From Arcanobacterium wilhelmae (GTDB lineage Bacteria; Actinomycetota; Actinomycetes; Actinomycetales; Actinomycetaceae), in NCBI RefSeq assembly GCF_029632765.1, contig NZ_CP121247.1, forward strand, positions 1,798,001 to 1,862,000: a stretch of DNA of 64,000 nucleotides, written 5' to 3'. A program made the translations under genes and the position numbers. This document shows positions 1-6,977 of this stretch, in pieces. The notes under the pieces are model-generated. The model saw only the letters and a list, made by a program, of their open reading frames with translations. It did no database searches and had not been told where the DNA came from. The stretch's first letter is position 1, and the number at the start of each line of letters is the position of its first letter.

Positions 1-3000
1 AGCAGGGCGCCAACCGTATCGAGCGAGGTCAGGAGGGTCACAGCGTGCTCGGTGGCGGCGGCGCGGATGCGCACGCCGTCCGAGAGTTTCGAATCGTCCA
101 GCCCGGAAGTGTTCACGATGTAGCTGATTTCGCCGCGCATAATCGCATCCTCAATGTCGCTCGAACCCTCGGAAATCTTGCCCATCGCGCGCGTGCGGAT
201 GCCGTTTTCCTTAAGGAACTGCGCGGTTCCAGCCGTGGCCGCGATATTGAAGCCGAGCTCGTAGAAGCGGCGCACCAGCTCCAGTGCGCGCGGCTTGTCG
301 TGATCGGCGATCGTGGCGAGCACCGTACCGTGGCCCGCGAGCTTCATGCCCGCCGCTTCGAGCGCCTTGTACAGCGCGCGCTTGAGCGAAGAATCGTAGC
401 CGATCGCCTCGCCGGTGGACTTCATTTCCGGCGAAAGCACCGCGTCCAGGCCCTTGATCTTGTTGAAGGAGAACACCGGCGCCTTGACAAAGAACCGCTG
501 CGGCTCGTTCGGGTAGAGCGTGAAGATCCCCTGCTCCTTCAAGCTTTCGCCGAGGATCACGCGAGTAGCGATCGCCGGAAGCGGCACGCCCGTCACCTTG
601 GACAGGAACGGCACCGTGCGCGAGGAGCGCGGGTTCACTTCGATAATGTAGACGTTCTCGGCCGCGTCCACGATGAACTGCACGTTGAACAGGCCGCGGA
701 TCCCGATCCCCAGGCCGAGGGCCTTCGCGTAGCGCAGGATCGTTCCCTTCACGGCGTCGGACACCGTGAACGTGGGGTACACCGAGATCGAATCGCCCGA
801 GTGGACGCCCGTGTGCTCCACCAGCTCCATGATTCCGCCGACGAACACGTCCGTGCCGTCGCAGATCGCGTCCACTTCCAGCTCCTTGCCGGCAATGTAC
901 TTGTCCACGAGCACCGGGTGGCCGGGCGCGGCGGCGAAGGCTTCGCGCAGGTAGGTGGCGAGGGCGTCGTCGCTGGCGACGATGCGCATCGCGCGCCCGC
1001 CGAGTACGAACGACGGACGTACCAGCACCGGGTAGCCGACGCGCGCGGCGACCGCCAGCCCGGCGTCGACGTCGGTGACGGCCTCGCCCGGAGCCTGCGG
1101 GATGTCGAGCGTGCGCAGGAGCTTTTCGAAGCGGTCGCGATCCTCGGCACGTTCGAGCGCCTCGAGCGACGTTCCGATCAGCGGCGCGCCGCGCTCGGCC
1201 AGGCCGGCCGCTAGGTTGATCGCGGTCTGCCCGCCGAGGGAGGTGATCACGCCAATCGGCTTTTCCGCCTCCACGATCTCCATCACGTCCTCCACGGTGA
1301 GCGGATCGAAGTAGAGCTTGTCGGCGGTGGTGTAGTCGGTGGACACCGTTTCGGGGTTGTCGTTGATGATGATCGCCTCGTAGCCGGCCTCGCGGATTGT
1401 GCGCACCGCGTGCACCGAGGAGTAGTCGAACTCCACGCCCTGGCCGATGCGGATCGGGCCTGCGCCAACCACCACGATCTTCTTGCGGTCCGTAATGATC
1501 GAATCGTTGGCGCCCGCGTAGCTCGAATAGAAGTAGGGGATGTAGGCGCCGGATTTGAGCGTGTCGACCATGCGGAACACCGGGCGGATTCCCGCCTCGG
1601 CGCGTGCGGCCGCCACCTCCGTTTCGCTCACGCCTGCGAGGCGTGCGATCGCCGAATCAGCGAAGCCCATTTCCTTCGCTTCGCGCAGCACCCCGACGAC
1701 GTCGGTGCCCGGCTCTCCCCCAACGCCCGGCTTTCCTGCCAGCGCAAGCTGCGCACCGGCGTCGGCGATCCGCTTCTCCATCGCGACGATGCGCGCGAAG
1801 GACTCGAGGAACACCTCGGTAATCGCGGTGAGTTCGTGGACGTCCGCGATCGGCGCGCCGCGGCGCAGCAACTCGGCAACCGCGAAGAGCGTATCGGAGC
1901 GGAAGTCGGAAAGGTACTCGCGCAGCTCGACGTCGGAGAAGCCCGCGAACTTTGCCATCCACAAGTGATCGACGCCCGTTTCGAGCGAACGCACCGATTT
2001 GAGCAGGCACTCGTCGAGCGTGGAGCCGATGCCCATCACCTCGCCGGTGGCCTTCATCTGCGTGCCGAGTTTCGCGGACGCGTCCGTGAACTTGTCGAAC
2101 GGGAAGCGCGGGAACTTTGCCACGAGGTAGTCGAGTACCGGGTCCTTCGCGGCGGTTGCGCCCGCCACCTCGATCTCGTCCAGGTGCATGCCCACCGCGA
2201 CCTTCGCGCTCACTCGCGCGATCGGGTAGCCGGACGCCTTCGACGCCAGCGCGCTCGAGCGCGAAACTCGCGGGTTGACCTCAATAAAGTAGTACTCGCC
2301 CGTTTCCGGATGCACCGCGTACTGCACGTTGCAGCCGCCCCAAATGTCGAGCGCGCGGATGATCGCGAATGCGGAATCCACCAGGCGTTTCATCAGCGGC
2401 TCGCTCACCGACAGCGCCGGCGCCACCACCGCCGAATCGCCCGTATGCACGCCCACTGGGTCAATGTTTTCCATCGAGCAGATGCACACCACGTTGTCGG
2501 CGCTGTCGCGCATCACCTCGAACTCGATTTCCTTATAGCCGAGCACCGACTTCTCCACCAGCACCTGGCCCACCGGCGACAGCGCCAGAGCGTTGACCAT
2601 GAGCTCGGTGAATTCGGCGTCGTCGTGGGCGAAACCGCCGCCCGTGCCGCCGAGTGTGAACGCCGGGCGCAGCACCACCGGGTAGCCGATTTCGTGGGCC
2701 GCCGCGAGGCCTTCCTCCAGCGAGTATGCGATCTGCGAGGCGATCACCGGCTCACCGATGCTTTCGCACATTTCTTTGAACTTGGCGCGGTCCTCGGCGC
2801 GGGCGATCGACGCCGACGGCGTCCCGAGCAGCTCCACCCCGCACTCGGCGAGCACGCCCGATTTCTCCAGCTCCATCGCGAGGTTCAGGCCGGTCTGCCC
2901 GCCGATTCCGGGCACGAGCGCGTCCGGGCGCTCCTTGCGGATAATTCGCGAGACGTACTCGAGCGTGAGCGGCTCCATGTAGACGCGGTCGGCGATCCCG

Positions 3001-3173
3001 GCGTCGGTCATGATCGTGGCCGGGTTCGAGTTCACGAGGATCACCCGGTAGCCCTCTTCCTTCAGGGCGAGGCAGGCTTGCGTGCCGGCGTAGTCGAACT
3101 CGGCGGCTTGGCCGATCACGATCGGCCCCGAGCCGATGATGAGCACTGTGCGGATTTGCGTGTTCTTGGGCAT
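1..3173 (-). CDS. carB: Carbamoyl-phosphate synthase large chain (3' end outside window)
   Basis: Makes carbamoyl phosphate from bicarbonate, ATP and glutamine-derived ammonia for pyrimidine and arginine synthesis. It starts MPKNTQIRTVLIIGSGPIVI, the family N-terminus. It has two ATP-grasp halves: a carboxyphosphate half at roughly residues 1-400, and a second half opening with VVVGAGPIRIGQGVEFDYSS near residue 555. The MGS-like allosteric domain begins near residue 935 and is cut by the window edge: 1057 codons are present and about 50 more are expected. An AAAGGAG ribosome site lies 7 nt before the ATG. The gene follows pyrC after 97 nt, so the two are probably co-transcribed. carA, which supplies the glutaminase subunit and often directly precedes carB, is not between them and not elsewhere in the window; it may lie downstream. 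Confidence 0.97.
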   Translation of the reverse strand, partial: MPKNTQIRTVLIIGSGPIVIGQAAEFDYAGTQACLALKEEGYRVILVNSNPATIMTDAGIADRVYMEPLTLEYVSRIIRKERPDALVPGIGGQTGLNLAMELEKSGVLAECGVELLGTPSASIARAEDRAKFKEMCESIGEPVIASQIAYSLEEGLAAAHEIGYPVVLRPAFTLGGTGGGFAHDDAEFTELMVNALALSPVGQVLVEKSVLGYKEIEFEVMRDSADNVVCICSMENIDPVGVHTGDSAVVAPALSVSEPLMKRLVDSAFAIIRALDIWGGCNVQYAVHPETGEYYFIEVNPRVSRSSALASKASGYPIARVSAKVAVGMHLDEIEVAGATAAKDPVLDYLVAKFPRFPFDKFTDASAKLGTQMKATGEVMGIGSTLDECLLKSVRSLETGVDHLWMAKFAGFSDVELREYLSDFRSDTLFAVAELLRRGAPIADVHELTAITEVFLESFARIVAMEKRIADAGAQLALAGKPGVGGEPGTDVVGVLREAKEMGFADSAIARLAGVSETEVAAARAEAGIRPVFRMVDTLKSGAYIPYFYSSYAGANDSIITDRKKIVVVGAGPIRIGQGVEFDYSSVHAVRTIREAGYEAIIINDNPETVSTDYTTADKLYFDPLTVEDVMEIVEAEKPIGVITSLGGQTAINLAAGLAERGAPLIGTSLEALERAEDRDRFEKLLRTLDIPQAPGEAVTDVDAGLAVAARVGYPVLVRPSFVLGGRAMRIVASDDALATYLREAFAAAPGHPVLVDKYIAGKELEVDAICDGTDVFVGGIMELVEHTGVHSGDSISVYPTFTVSDAVKGTILRYAKALGLGIGIRGLFNVQFIVDAAENVYIIEVNPRSSRTVPFLSKVTGVPLPAIATRVILGESLKEQGIFTLYPNEPQRFFVKAPVFSFNKIKGLDAVLSPEMKSTGEAIGYDSSLKRALYKALEAAGMKLAGHGTVLATIADHDKPRALELVRRFYELGFNIAATAGTAQFLKENGIRTRAMGKISEGSSDIEDAIMRGEISYIVNTSGLDDSKLSDGVRIRAAATEHAVTLLTSLDTVGAL

Positions 3174-3270
3174 GGGTTTCTCCTTTTTGTTGGGGTTTGT
3201 GTGGGGGTAGGTTGGTGGGGTGGGTTCGGTTGGTGGTTCCCGACGCGGGCCGCGCACCGACGTCGTCGGC

Positions 3271-4734
3271 TTACTTGCGCCCGGGCTCGGCCGGGCTCCC
3301 GACGCCGGTGTACACCTCGCGGCCGGCCGCAAACGTTGCGAGGCAGCGCGCGCGGACTTTCCAGCCGGCGAACGGGGTGGCGCGGCCCTTGGAGGCGAAG
3401 TCGGCGGGGTCGATGGTGGCATCCGCGCCGAGGTCCCAGATCGTGAGGTCACCGGCACGTGCGGGGATGTTGAAGCGCGCGCGGGGCGCGGTGGTGAACA
3501 GCTCAACCGCGCGCTCGAGCGTGATTCCTCCGGTTTCCACGAAGTGCGTGTCAATCAGTGCGAATGAGGTTTCGATACCCACAATCCCGAAGGCCGAGCC
3601 GGCCAGTCCGCGCGCCTTTTCTTCGGCGGTGTGCGGGGCGTGGTCGGTGGCGATGAAATCGATGGTGCCGGCCGCGAGCGCGTTCGCGATCGCCTCGCGG
3701 TCGGAGGGCTTACGCAGCGGCGGATTCATTTTGAAGTGGCCGTTATCGCCCGGGATCTGCGATTCGTCGAGGAGGAGGTAATGCGGTGCCGTTTCGCAGG
3801 AGACGTTCAGGCCCTCGGCCTTCGCTGCCGTGAGGAGTTCCACCGATTCGGGGCAGGAGACGTGGCACACGTGGTAGGCCGGGAAAATGTTCTCTGCGGC
3901 AAGGCGGCGCAGGATCTCGAGGTCGCGCGCGATCTGGGCGTACTCGGCTTCCTTCGGGATTCCGATGAGGCCGAGCTTTTCGGCGAGTGGGCCGGCGTTG
4001 ATCGACGAGCCCGCTGGGCGCAGAGCGCCGTCTTCGGCGTGGATCGCGATGATGGAGCCGGCTTTCGCGATTTCGCGTAGCGCAGCCTCCATCAGATCCG
4101 GATCGTCGAGGCCGTGGCCATCATCGGAAAATCCGATCGCACGCTGGGCGAGCTCGCCGATCGGCGTGATCGCGGCGCCCGCCTGCGTGGTGGTGGCCGA
4201 GGCGTACGGCAGGGTTTCGATCACGGCGTCGCGCGCGATGAGTGCTTCTTCGAGCGCGAGGTTTTCGAGGGTATCGGGCACCGGATCGAGGTTCGGCATC
4301 GCGCACACCGTGGTGAAGCCGCCGCGGGCCGCGGCGCGCGTGCCCGTTGCGATGGTTTCCTTGGCACTCTGGCCCGGTTCGCGCAAGTGAACGTGAACAT
4401 CGCAGAAGCCTGGGAACACGGCAACGTTTTCGCTCACCGAACCACGGGCCTGAGCCTCGCGGATCCTCGCAACGGCCTGCGCGGCGAAGGGAAGCTCAGC
4501 GGCTTGGTCGAGCGTGACCACCAGCGAGTTGGCGAAGATCGCATCGCGAGGTGTGGCCGCGCGGGCCGCTTCGCTTGCCCGGCCGGCGTCGCGAGCCATA
4601 CCTGTTGCGCCACTTGCTCGGCCGGCGTCGCCAGCCGTGTCGATGACGCGACGTGCCTGGTGGGCGTCGCGAGACGCGCCCGCTGTGCTGCTCGAACGAT
4701 CGGCGTCGCCGGAACCAACGAAAATCTCAGTCAT
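3271..4734 (-). CDS. pyrC: Dihydroorotase, class I
   Basis: Third step of de novo pyrimidine synthesis: cyclises carbamoyl aspartate to dihydroorotate. Metal motifs are clear: DVHVHLREPG (His114 and His116), IAIHAED, HVCHVSC and ATDHAPH. At 487 residues it is longer than the usual ~430. The excess is an Ala/Arg/Asp/Gly-rich low-complexity stretch at about residues 9-62 with repeated RDAGRAS-like units, placed before the first beta strand. The ATG at 4734 is chosen because an AGAAAGG site lies upstream and MTEIFV suits the family. The frame stays open upstream to 4917, but that part is the attenuator leader. The start codon overlaps the end of the leader ORF, which suggests translational coupling. 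carB follows. Confidence 0.95.
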   Translation of the reverse strand: MTEIFVGSGDADRSSSTAGASRDAHQARRVIDTAGDAGRASGATGMARDAGRASEAARAATPRDAIFANSLVVTLDQAAELPFAAQAVARIREAQARGSVSENVAVFPGFCDVHVHLREPGQSAKETIATGTRAAARGGFTTVCAMPNLDPVPDTLENLALEEALIARDAVIETLPYASATTTQAGAAITPIGELAQRAIGFSDDGHGLDDPDLMEAALREIAKAGSIIAIHAEDGALRPAGSSINAGPLAEKLGLIGIPKEAEYAQIARDLEILRRLAAENIFPAYHVCHVSCPESVELLTAAKAEGLNVSCETAPHYLLLDESQIPGDNGHFKMNPPLRKPSDREAIANALAAGTIDFIATDHAPHTAEEKARGLAGSAFGIVGIETSFALIDTHFVETGGITLERAVELFTTAPRARFNIPARAGDLTIWDLGADATIDPADFASKGRATPFAGWKVRARCLATFAAGREVYTGVGSPAEPGRK

Positions 4735-4930
4735 TGCGCGAACCTTTCTTCCCGGCCGCGGCCGAAAAAGGGGACAAAAAAGCCTTGGCTGAAAAGCCAA
4801 GGCGAAAAATAAAACCAAAACCGAAATCAATCGGCGAAATAACGGGAAAACCGGATCGCCGAAACACCCGAAAACGGGAATCGGGGCACCAGCCCAAAAT
4901 AAAACCGGAAGCGGCACACATGCGATTCAT
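4727..4930 (-). CDS. Leader peptide of the pyrC-carB attenuator (pyrL-like)
   Basis: A 67-codon frame starts MNRMCAASGF after a very strong AAGGAGG site 5 nt before the ATG at 4930. It runs through the U-rich tract and terminator hairpin and ends at 4727, overlapping the pyrC start. It is rich in Phe read from UUU/UUC, especially at I-D-F-G-F-G-F-I-F just before the hairpin. In E. coli pyrBI a leader peptide with the same placement lets a ribosome catch RNA polymerase stalled by low UTP, blocking the terminator. The role here is inferred from architecture alone; the peptide itself probably has no function. Alternative: a chance open frame, but the ribosome site and the fit to the attenuator argue against that. 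Confidence 0.6.
   Translation of the reverse strand: MNRMCAASGFILGWCPDSRFRVFRRSGFPVISPIDFGFGFIFRLGFSAKAFLSPFSAAAGKKGSRND
4775..4803 (-). terminator. Intrinsic terminator inside the pyrC leader (attenuator)
   Basis: Perfect 9-bp stem GCCTTGGCT / AGCCAAGGC with a 4-nt loop, followed on the minus strand by six Us, only 41 nt before the pyrC start. Just upstream in the RNA is a U-rich tract (from 4804 to about 4830) with runs of four and five Us. A terminator here must be overcome for pyrC and carB to be expressed, so it is called an attenuator. Confidence 0.75.
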
Positions 4931-4982
4931 GTGATCCTCCTTCCGGCTCATTGTGCGGCACCTCGTGCCGTGATCGGAGAAG

Positions 4983-5012
4983 ACACTAGCGCACTTTCGC
5001 ACGCCCGCGCAA
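4983..5012 (-). promoter_or_regulatory. Candidate pyrC-carB leader promoter
   Basis: A -35-like TTGCGC (5007-5012) and a -10-like TAGTGT (4983-4988) are separated by 18 nt, about 50 nt before the leader-peptide ATG. A small hairpin, CGGCAC-loop-GTGCCG (4956-4970), lies in the transcribed leader before the ribosome site. Confidence 0.45.
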
Positions 5013-5070
5013 ATCCCCTGCTCAGCCGCCTCTACTCACCGCCCACGCCCTAACCGATGACAAATCAGGG

Positions 5071-5099
5071 GGTTGGCTGCCAAAAAATGGCGGCCAACC
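5071..5099. repeat. Hairpin between pyrC leader and upstream remnant
   Basis: GGTTGGCTGCC and GGCGGCCAACC form an 11-bp stem (one G-U pair) around a 7-nt A-rich loop. There is no clear T run on either side, so a terminator role is uncertain. It may insulate the pyrC promoter from upstream transcription. Confidence 0.45.
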
Positions 5100-5135
5100 C
5101 TAGAAAACACACCATTTAGGAAGATGAGTCTTCGA

Positions 5136-5344
5136 TCACGCGTGGTTGCGGGCGTAGTTCGCGAAGTACGGCAGGTCGAAACCCACCACGCCACGCCGAC
5201 GTTCGCCAGCTACTTGACCCACATCAAATTTTGGATTGTTTTTTGGCGCTTCAGCCCCTATATCGAGGTAAGAGCCAGTTTTTGCGACCTAAATTTTAGG
5301 TCCCCCGAGTACTGTGCCCGCAACAACACCTTCCATGAGGTCCC
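5136..5344 (-). pseudogene. Possible gene remnant around repeat copy A
   Basis: In the frame used by the other two copies of the 104-bp element, copy A reads VLGG-x-KI, then a TAG (5289-5291), then continues and leaves the element into a tail ending GFDLPYFANYARNHA before TGA at 5136. The tail looks like ordinary coding sequence but I do not recognise its family. One reading is that the element entered the 3' end of a gene whose front was later lost. A non-coding copy of the element is the alternative. Confidence 0.25.
5209..5312 (-). repeat. 104-bp palindromic element, copy A (intergenic)
   Basis: Aligns without gaps to 11771-11874 and 14136-14239; I count about 17 differences from the second copy. 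Both ends carry AAATTTT-type inverted sequences, and an inner GGC...GCC pair flanks the centre, so each copy is an imperfect palindrome. Similarity to copy B continues to about 5330. This copy lies outside any intact gene and has an in-frame stop. Confidence 0.8.
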
Positions 5345-5410
5345 CCAACACCGCCGGTCCGTGATGTCGCCAAATCGAGAGTCATCCACAGGACCACCTC
5401 AGGGGAAGCG

Positions 5411-5480
5411 GTCTTCTCAGTTCTTCTCAGCGCTTCTCAGCAGTTCTAAGTTCTTCTAAGTAGTTCTAAGTTTCTCTAAG
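5411..5480. repeat. Seven 10-bp tandem repeats, core TTCTMAG
   Basis: Seven consecutive decamers of the form NNNTTCTMAG (M is A or C) run without a gap from 5411. The first three end CTCAG and the next three CTAAG; the last is slightly changed (TTTCTCTAAG). The period equals one turn of DNA, so the cores face the same side of the helix. Position: between the 3' end of pyrB and repeat copy A. Function unknown; a protein-binding array or a replication-slippage minisatellite are both possible. Confidence 0.85.
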
Positions 5481-5592
5481 TTTGGCGCTTTTCATTGGTA
5501 TAGCGACGATTCAAAAAATACGGATACGGAAAATGCGGCTTCAGCGCCCACAGATCCCAGCCACAGCCATCGCTCTTGGCGCCGCAATACAA

Positions 5593-5630
5593 AATGCGGG
5601 GGACGATGGCTCCACCATCGCCCCCGCATT
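5593..5630 (-). terminator. pyrB terminator
   Basis: Long GC-rich stem AATGCGGGGG(A)CGATGG / CCATCGCCCCCGCATT with one bulged A and a 5-nt loop. It lies 13 nt after the pyrB stop and is followed on the minus strand by TTTTG. It separates pyrB from the pyrC leader. Confidence 0.75.
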
Positions 5631-5643
5631 CTGAAACGCACAA

Positions 5644-6720
5644 TCAGAGCCGCGTGTCGCAAAAACCGCAGCGCGCCCCTTCCGGCGACGCGTACGCGAA
5701 CGGCACGGCGCTACGATCCGAGCGCGTGATGCACCGCGGGTTTGGACAGTCACCCGCCGGCGCCTGCTCGCGAATACGCTCGGGGCGCACTTCCGGCTCC
5801 GTGCGCGCCTCCGCATCGCGAAGCAGGAAGTCGATGAGCGCCATGCGGATGAGCATGCCGTCGCGGGTCTGGCTGAAGTAGCGGGCGCGCGGATCCGAAT
5901 CCACATCCATCGCGATCTCATTCACGCGCGGCAGCGGATGCATCACGATCATGTCGGGCTTCGCGTAGCGCATCACGTCCGCATCGAGCACGAACACTTC
6001 CTTGAGGCGCTCGTACATCACCGGATCACCGAAACGCTCCTTCTGGATGCGGGTCATGTACAGGGCGTCCGCCTGCGAAACGGCCTCAGCAAGCGAAGAA
6101 ACCTCGATCACTTCGGTTCCGTTCGCGCGCAGGTGGCGTACCGTGCGCTCCCCGAGCGCCAGCTCCGGCGGACTCACCGCCACAATCCGATTCCCCTCGA
6201 ATCGCGAAAGCGCGGAAATCAGCGAATGCACCGTGCGCGAATAGTGGAGGTCGCCCGCGAACGCCACGGTTAGATGCCCGAATCGGCCAAACTCGCGGTG
6301 GATCGTGAGCAGCTCGGTGAGGGTCTGCGTGGGGTGGAAGTGCCCGCCGTCGCCGGAGTTCACCACCGGAACAGTGGCTGCCTCGGCCGCAACCAGCGCC
6401 GAGCCGTCGGCCGGGTGGCGGATCGTCAGCAGGTCCGCATACTCGCCCACCACGCGCGCGGTGTCTGCAACAGTCTCACCCTTCGCCGCGCCCGACGAGC
6501 CGCCGTCCGCCACCGAAATCGTTGCGCCGCCAAGCCGCGCCATCGCCGCCTCGAAGCTCAGGCGCGTGCGAGTCGACGGCTCGAAGAACAGCGTGGCAAG
6601 CAGCTTGCCGCGAGCGCGATCCGCCCACGCCCCCGGGTTCGCGGCGATCTCCTCGCCCGTGGCGATGAGCTGGCGAATCTCCTCAAGCGTGAAATCCGCA
6701 ATGTCAATAATCGAACGCAT
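5644..6720 (-). CDS. pyrB: Aspartate carbamoyltransferase with PyrI-like zinc tail
   Basis: Second step of pyrimidine synthesis: joins carbamoyl phosphate and aspartate. Carbamoyl-phosphate motif STRTR is at residues 49-53, HPTQ in the middle, and MHPLPR at 260-265. The catalytic chain normally ends near residue 305, but this protein has 358. The extra tail holds CPNPRC (Cys325, Cys330) and CGFC (Cys351, Cys354). This is the four-cysteine zinc motif of the regulatory chain PyrI, whose E. coli version also reads CPN-x-x-C. The PyrI nucleotide-binding domain is absent, and no separate pyrI is in the window. AGAGGAG precedes the ATG. The gene has its own promoter and terminator, so it is not in one transcript with pyrC-carB. 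Confidence 0.93.
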   Translation of the reverse strand: MRSIIDIADFTLEEIRQLIATGEEIAANPGAWADRARGKLLATLFFEPSTRTRLSFEAAMARLGGATISVADGGSSGAAKGETVADTARVVGEYADLLTIRHPADGSALVAAEAATVPVVNSGDGGHFHPTQTLTELLTIHREFGRFGHLTVAFAGDLHYSRTVHSLISALSRFEGNRIVAVSPPELALGERTVRHLRANGTEVIEVSSLAEAVSQADALYMTRIQKERFGDPVMYERLKEVFVLDADVMRYAKPDMIVMHPLPRVNEIAMDVDSDPRARYFSQTRDGMLIRMALIDFLLRDAEARTEPEVRPERIREQAPAGDCPNPRCITRSDRSAVPFAYASPEGARCGFCDTRL

Positions 6721-6805
6721 CCGTTCTCCTCTCCCTCAGCGCATCGCGCCGACGCCGGTGCACAACTCACGCTCTCCGGCCGGCGCATCCGCGCACATCA
6801 GCGTG

Positions 6806-6834
6806 ACTTTAACAGCTCCGCCCACCCCAAACAA
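6806..6834 (-). promoter_or_regulatory. pyrB promoter
   Basis: -35 TTGTTT (6829-6834) and -10 TAAAGT (6806-6811) with exactly 17 nt between, about 85 nt before the pyrB ATG. No attenuator hairpin is visible in this leader, unlike pyrC. Confidence 0.6.
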
Positions 6835-6866
6835 CACTTTTACGTTGCAGTTTCGCAACGGTTCGA

Positions 6867-6908
6867 CGACGTCGGTGCGCTCTGCGCGTGAGTACCGCAC
6901 CGGCGTCG
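6867..6908. repeat. Inverted pair of the CCGACGYCGGTGC word
   Basis: CGACGTCGGTGCG and CGCACCGGCGTCG are inverted copies (12 of 13 positions pair) with a 16-nt loop, between the pyrB promoter and the DUF4921 promoter. It could act as a hairpin between the divergent genes. Confidence 0.55.
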
Positions 6909-6965
6909 GGGGAACTTTTCAGCAAGCGCGAGCCGCGCTCCCAGGCTCGCCGGCGCACCCCGTAC

Positions 6966-6971
6966 TAAACT
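6966..6971 (+). promoter_or_regulatory. -10 box for a probable leaderless mRNA
   Basis: TAAACT ends 6 nt before the ATG at 6978. That spacing puts the transcript start at the start codon, the usual pattern of leaderless actinobacterial genes. The only ribosome-site-like bases (GGAG) are too close to the ATG. Confidence 0.45.
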
Positions 6972-6977
6972 GGAGCC

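Noticed and set aside
1410..3446. Long plus-strand open frames opposite carB (also 45-1214)
   Set aside because: They mirror a confidently identified gene. The translations are Arg/His/Ala-rich with no family resemblance, the usual shadow of G/C-rich third positions.
4735..4917. A longer pyrC starting at 4917
   Set aside because: The in-frame extension crosses the terminator hairpin, has no ribosome site and does not resemble dihydroorotases.
5411..5480. CRISPR array at the decamer repeats, or at 25431-25490 and 26074-26141
   Set aside because: Units are directly adjacent without unique spacers, and no cas gene is present.
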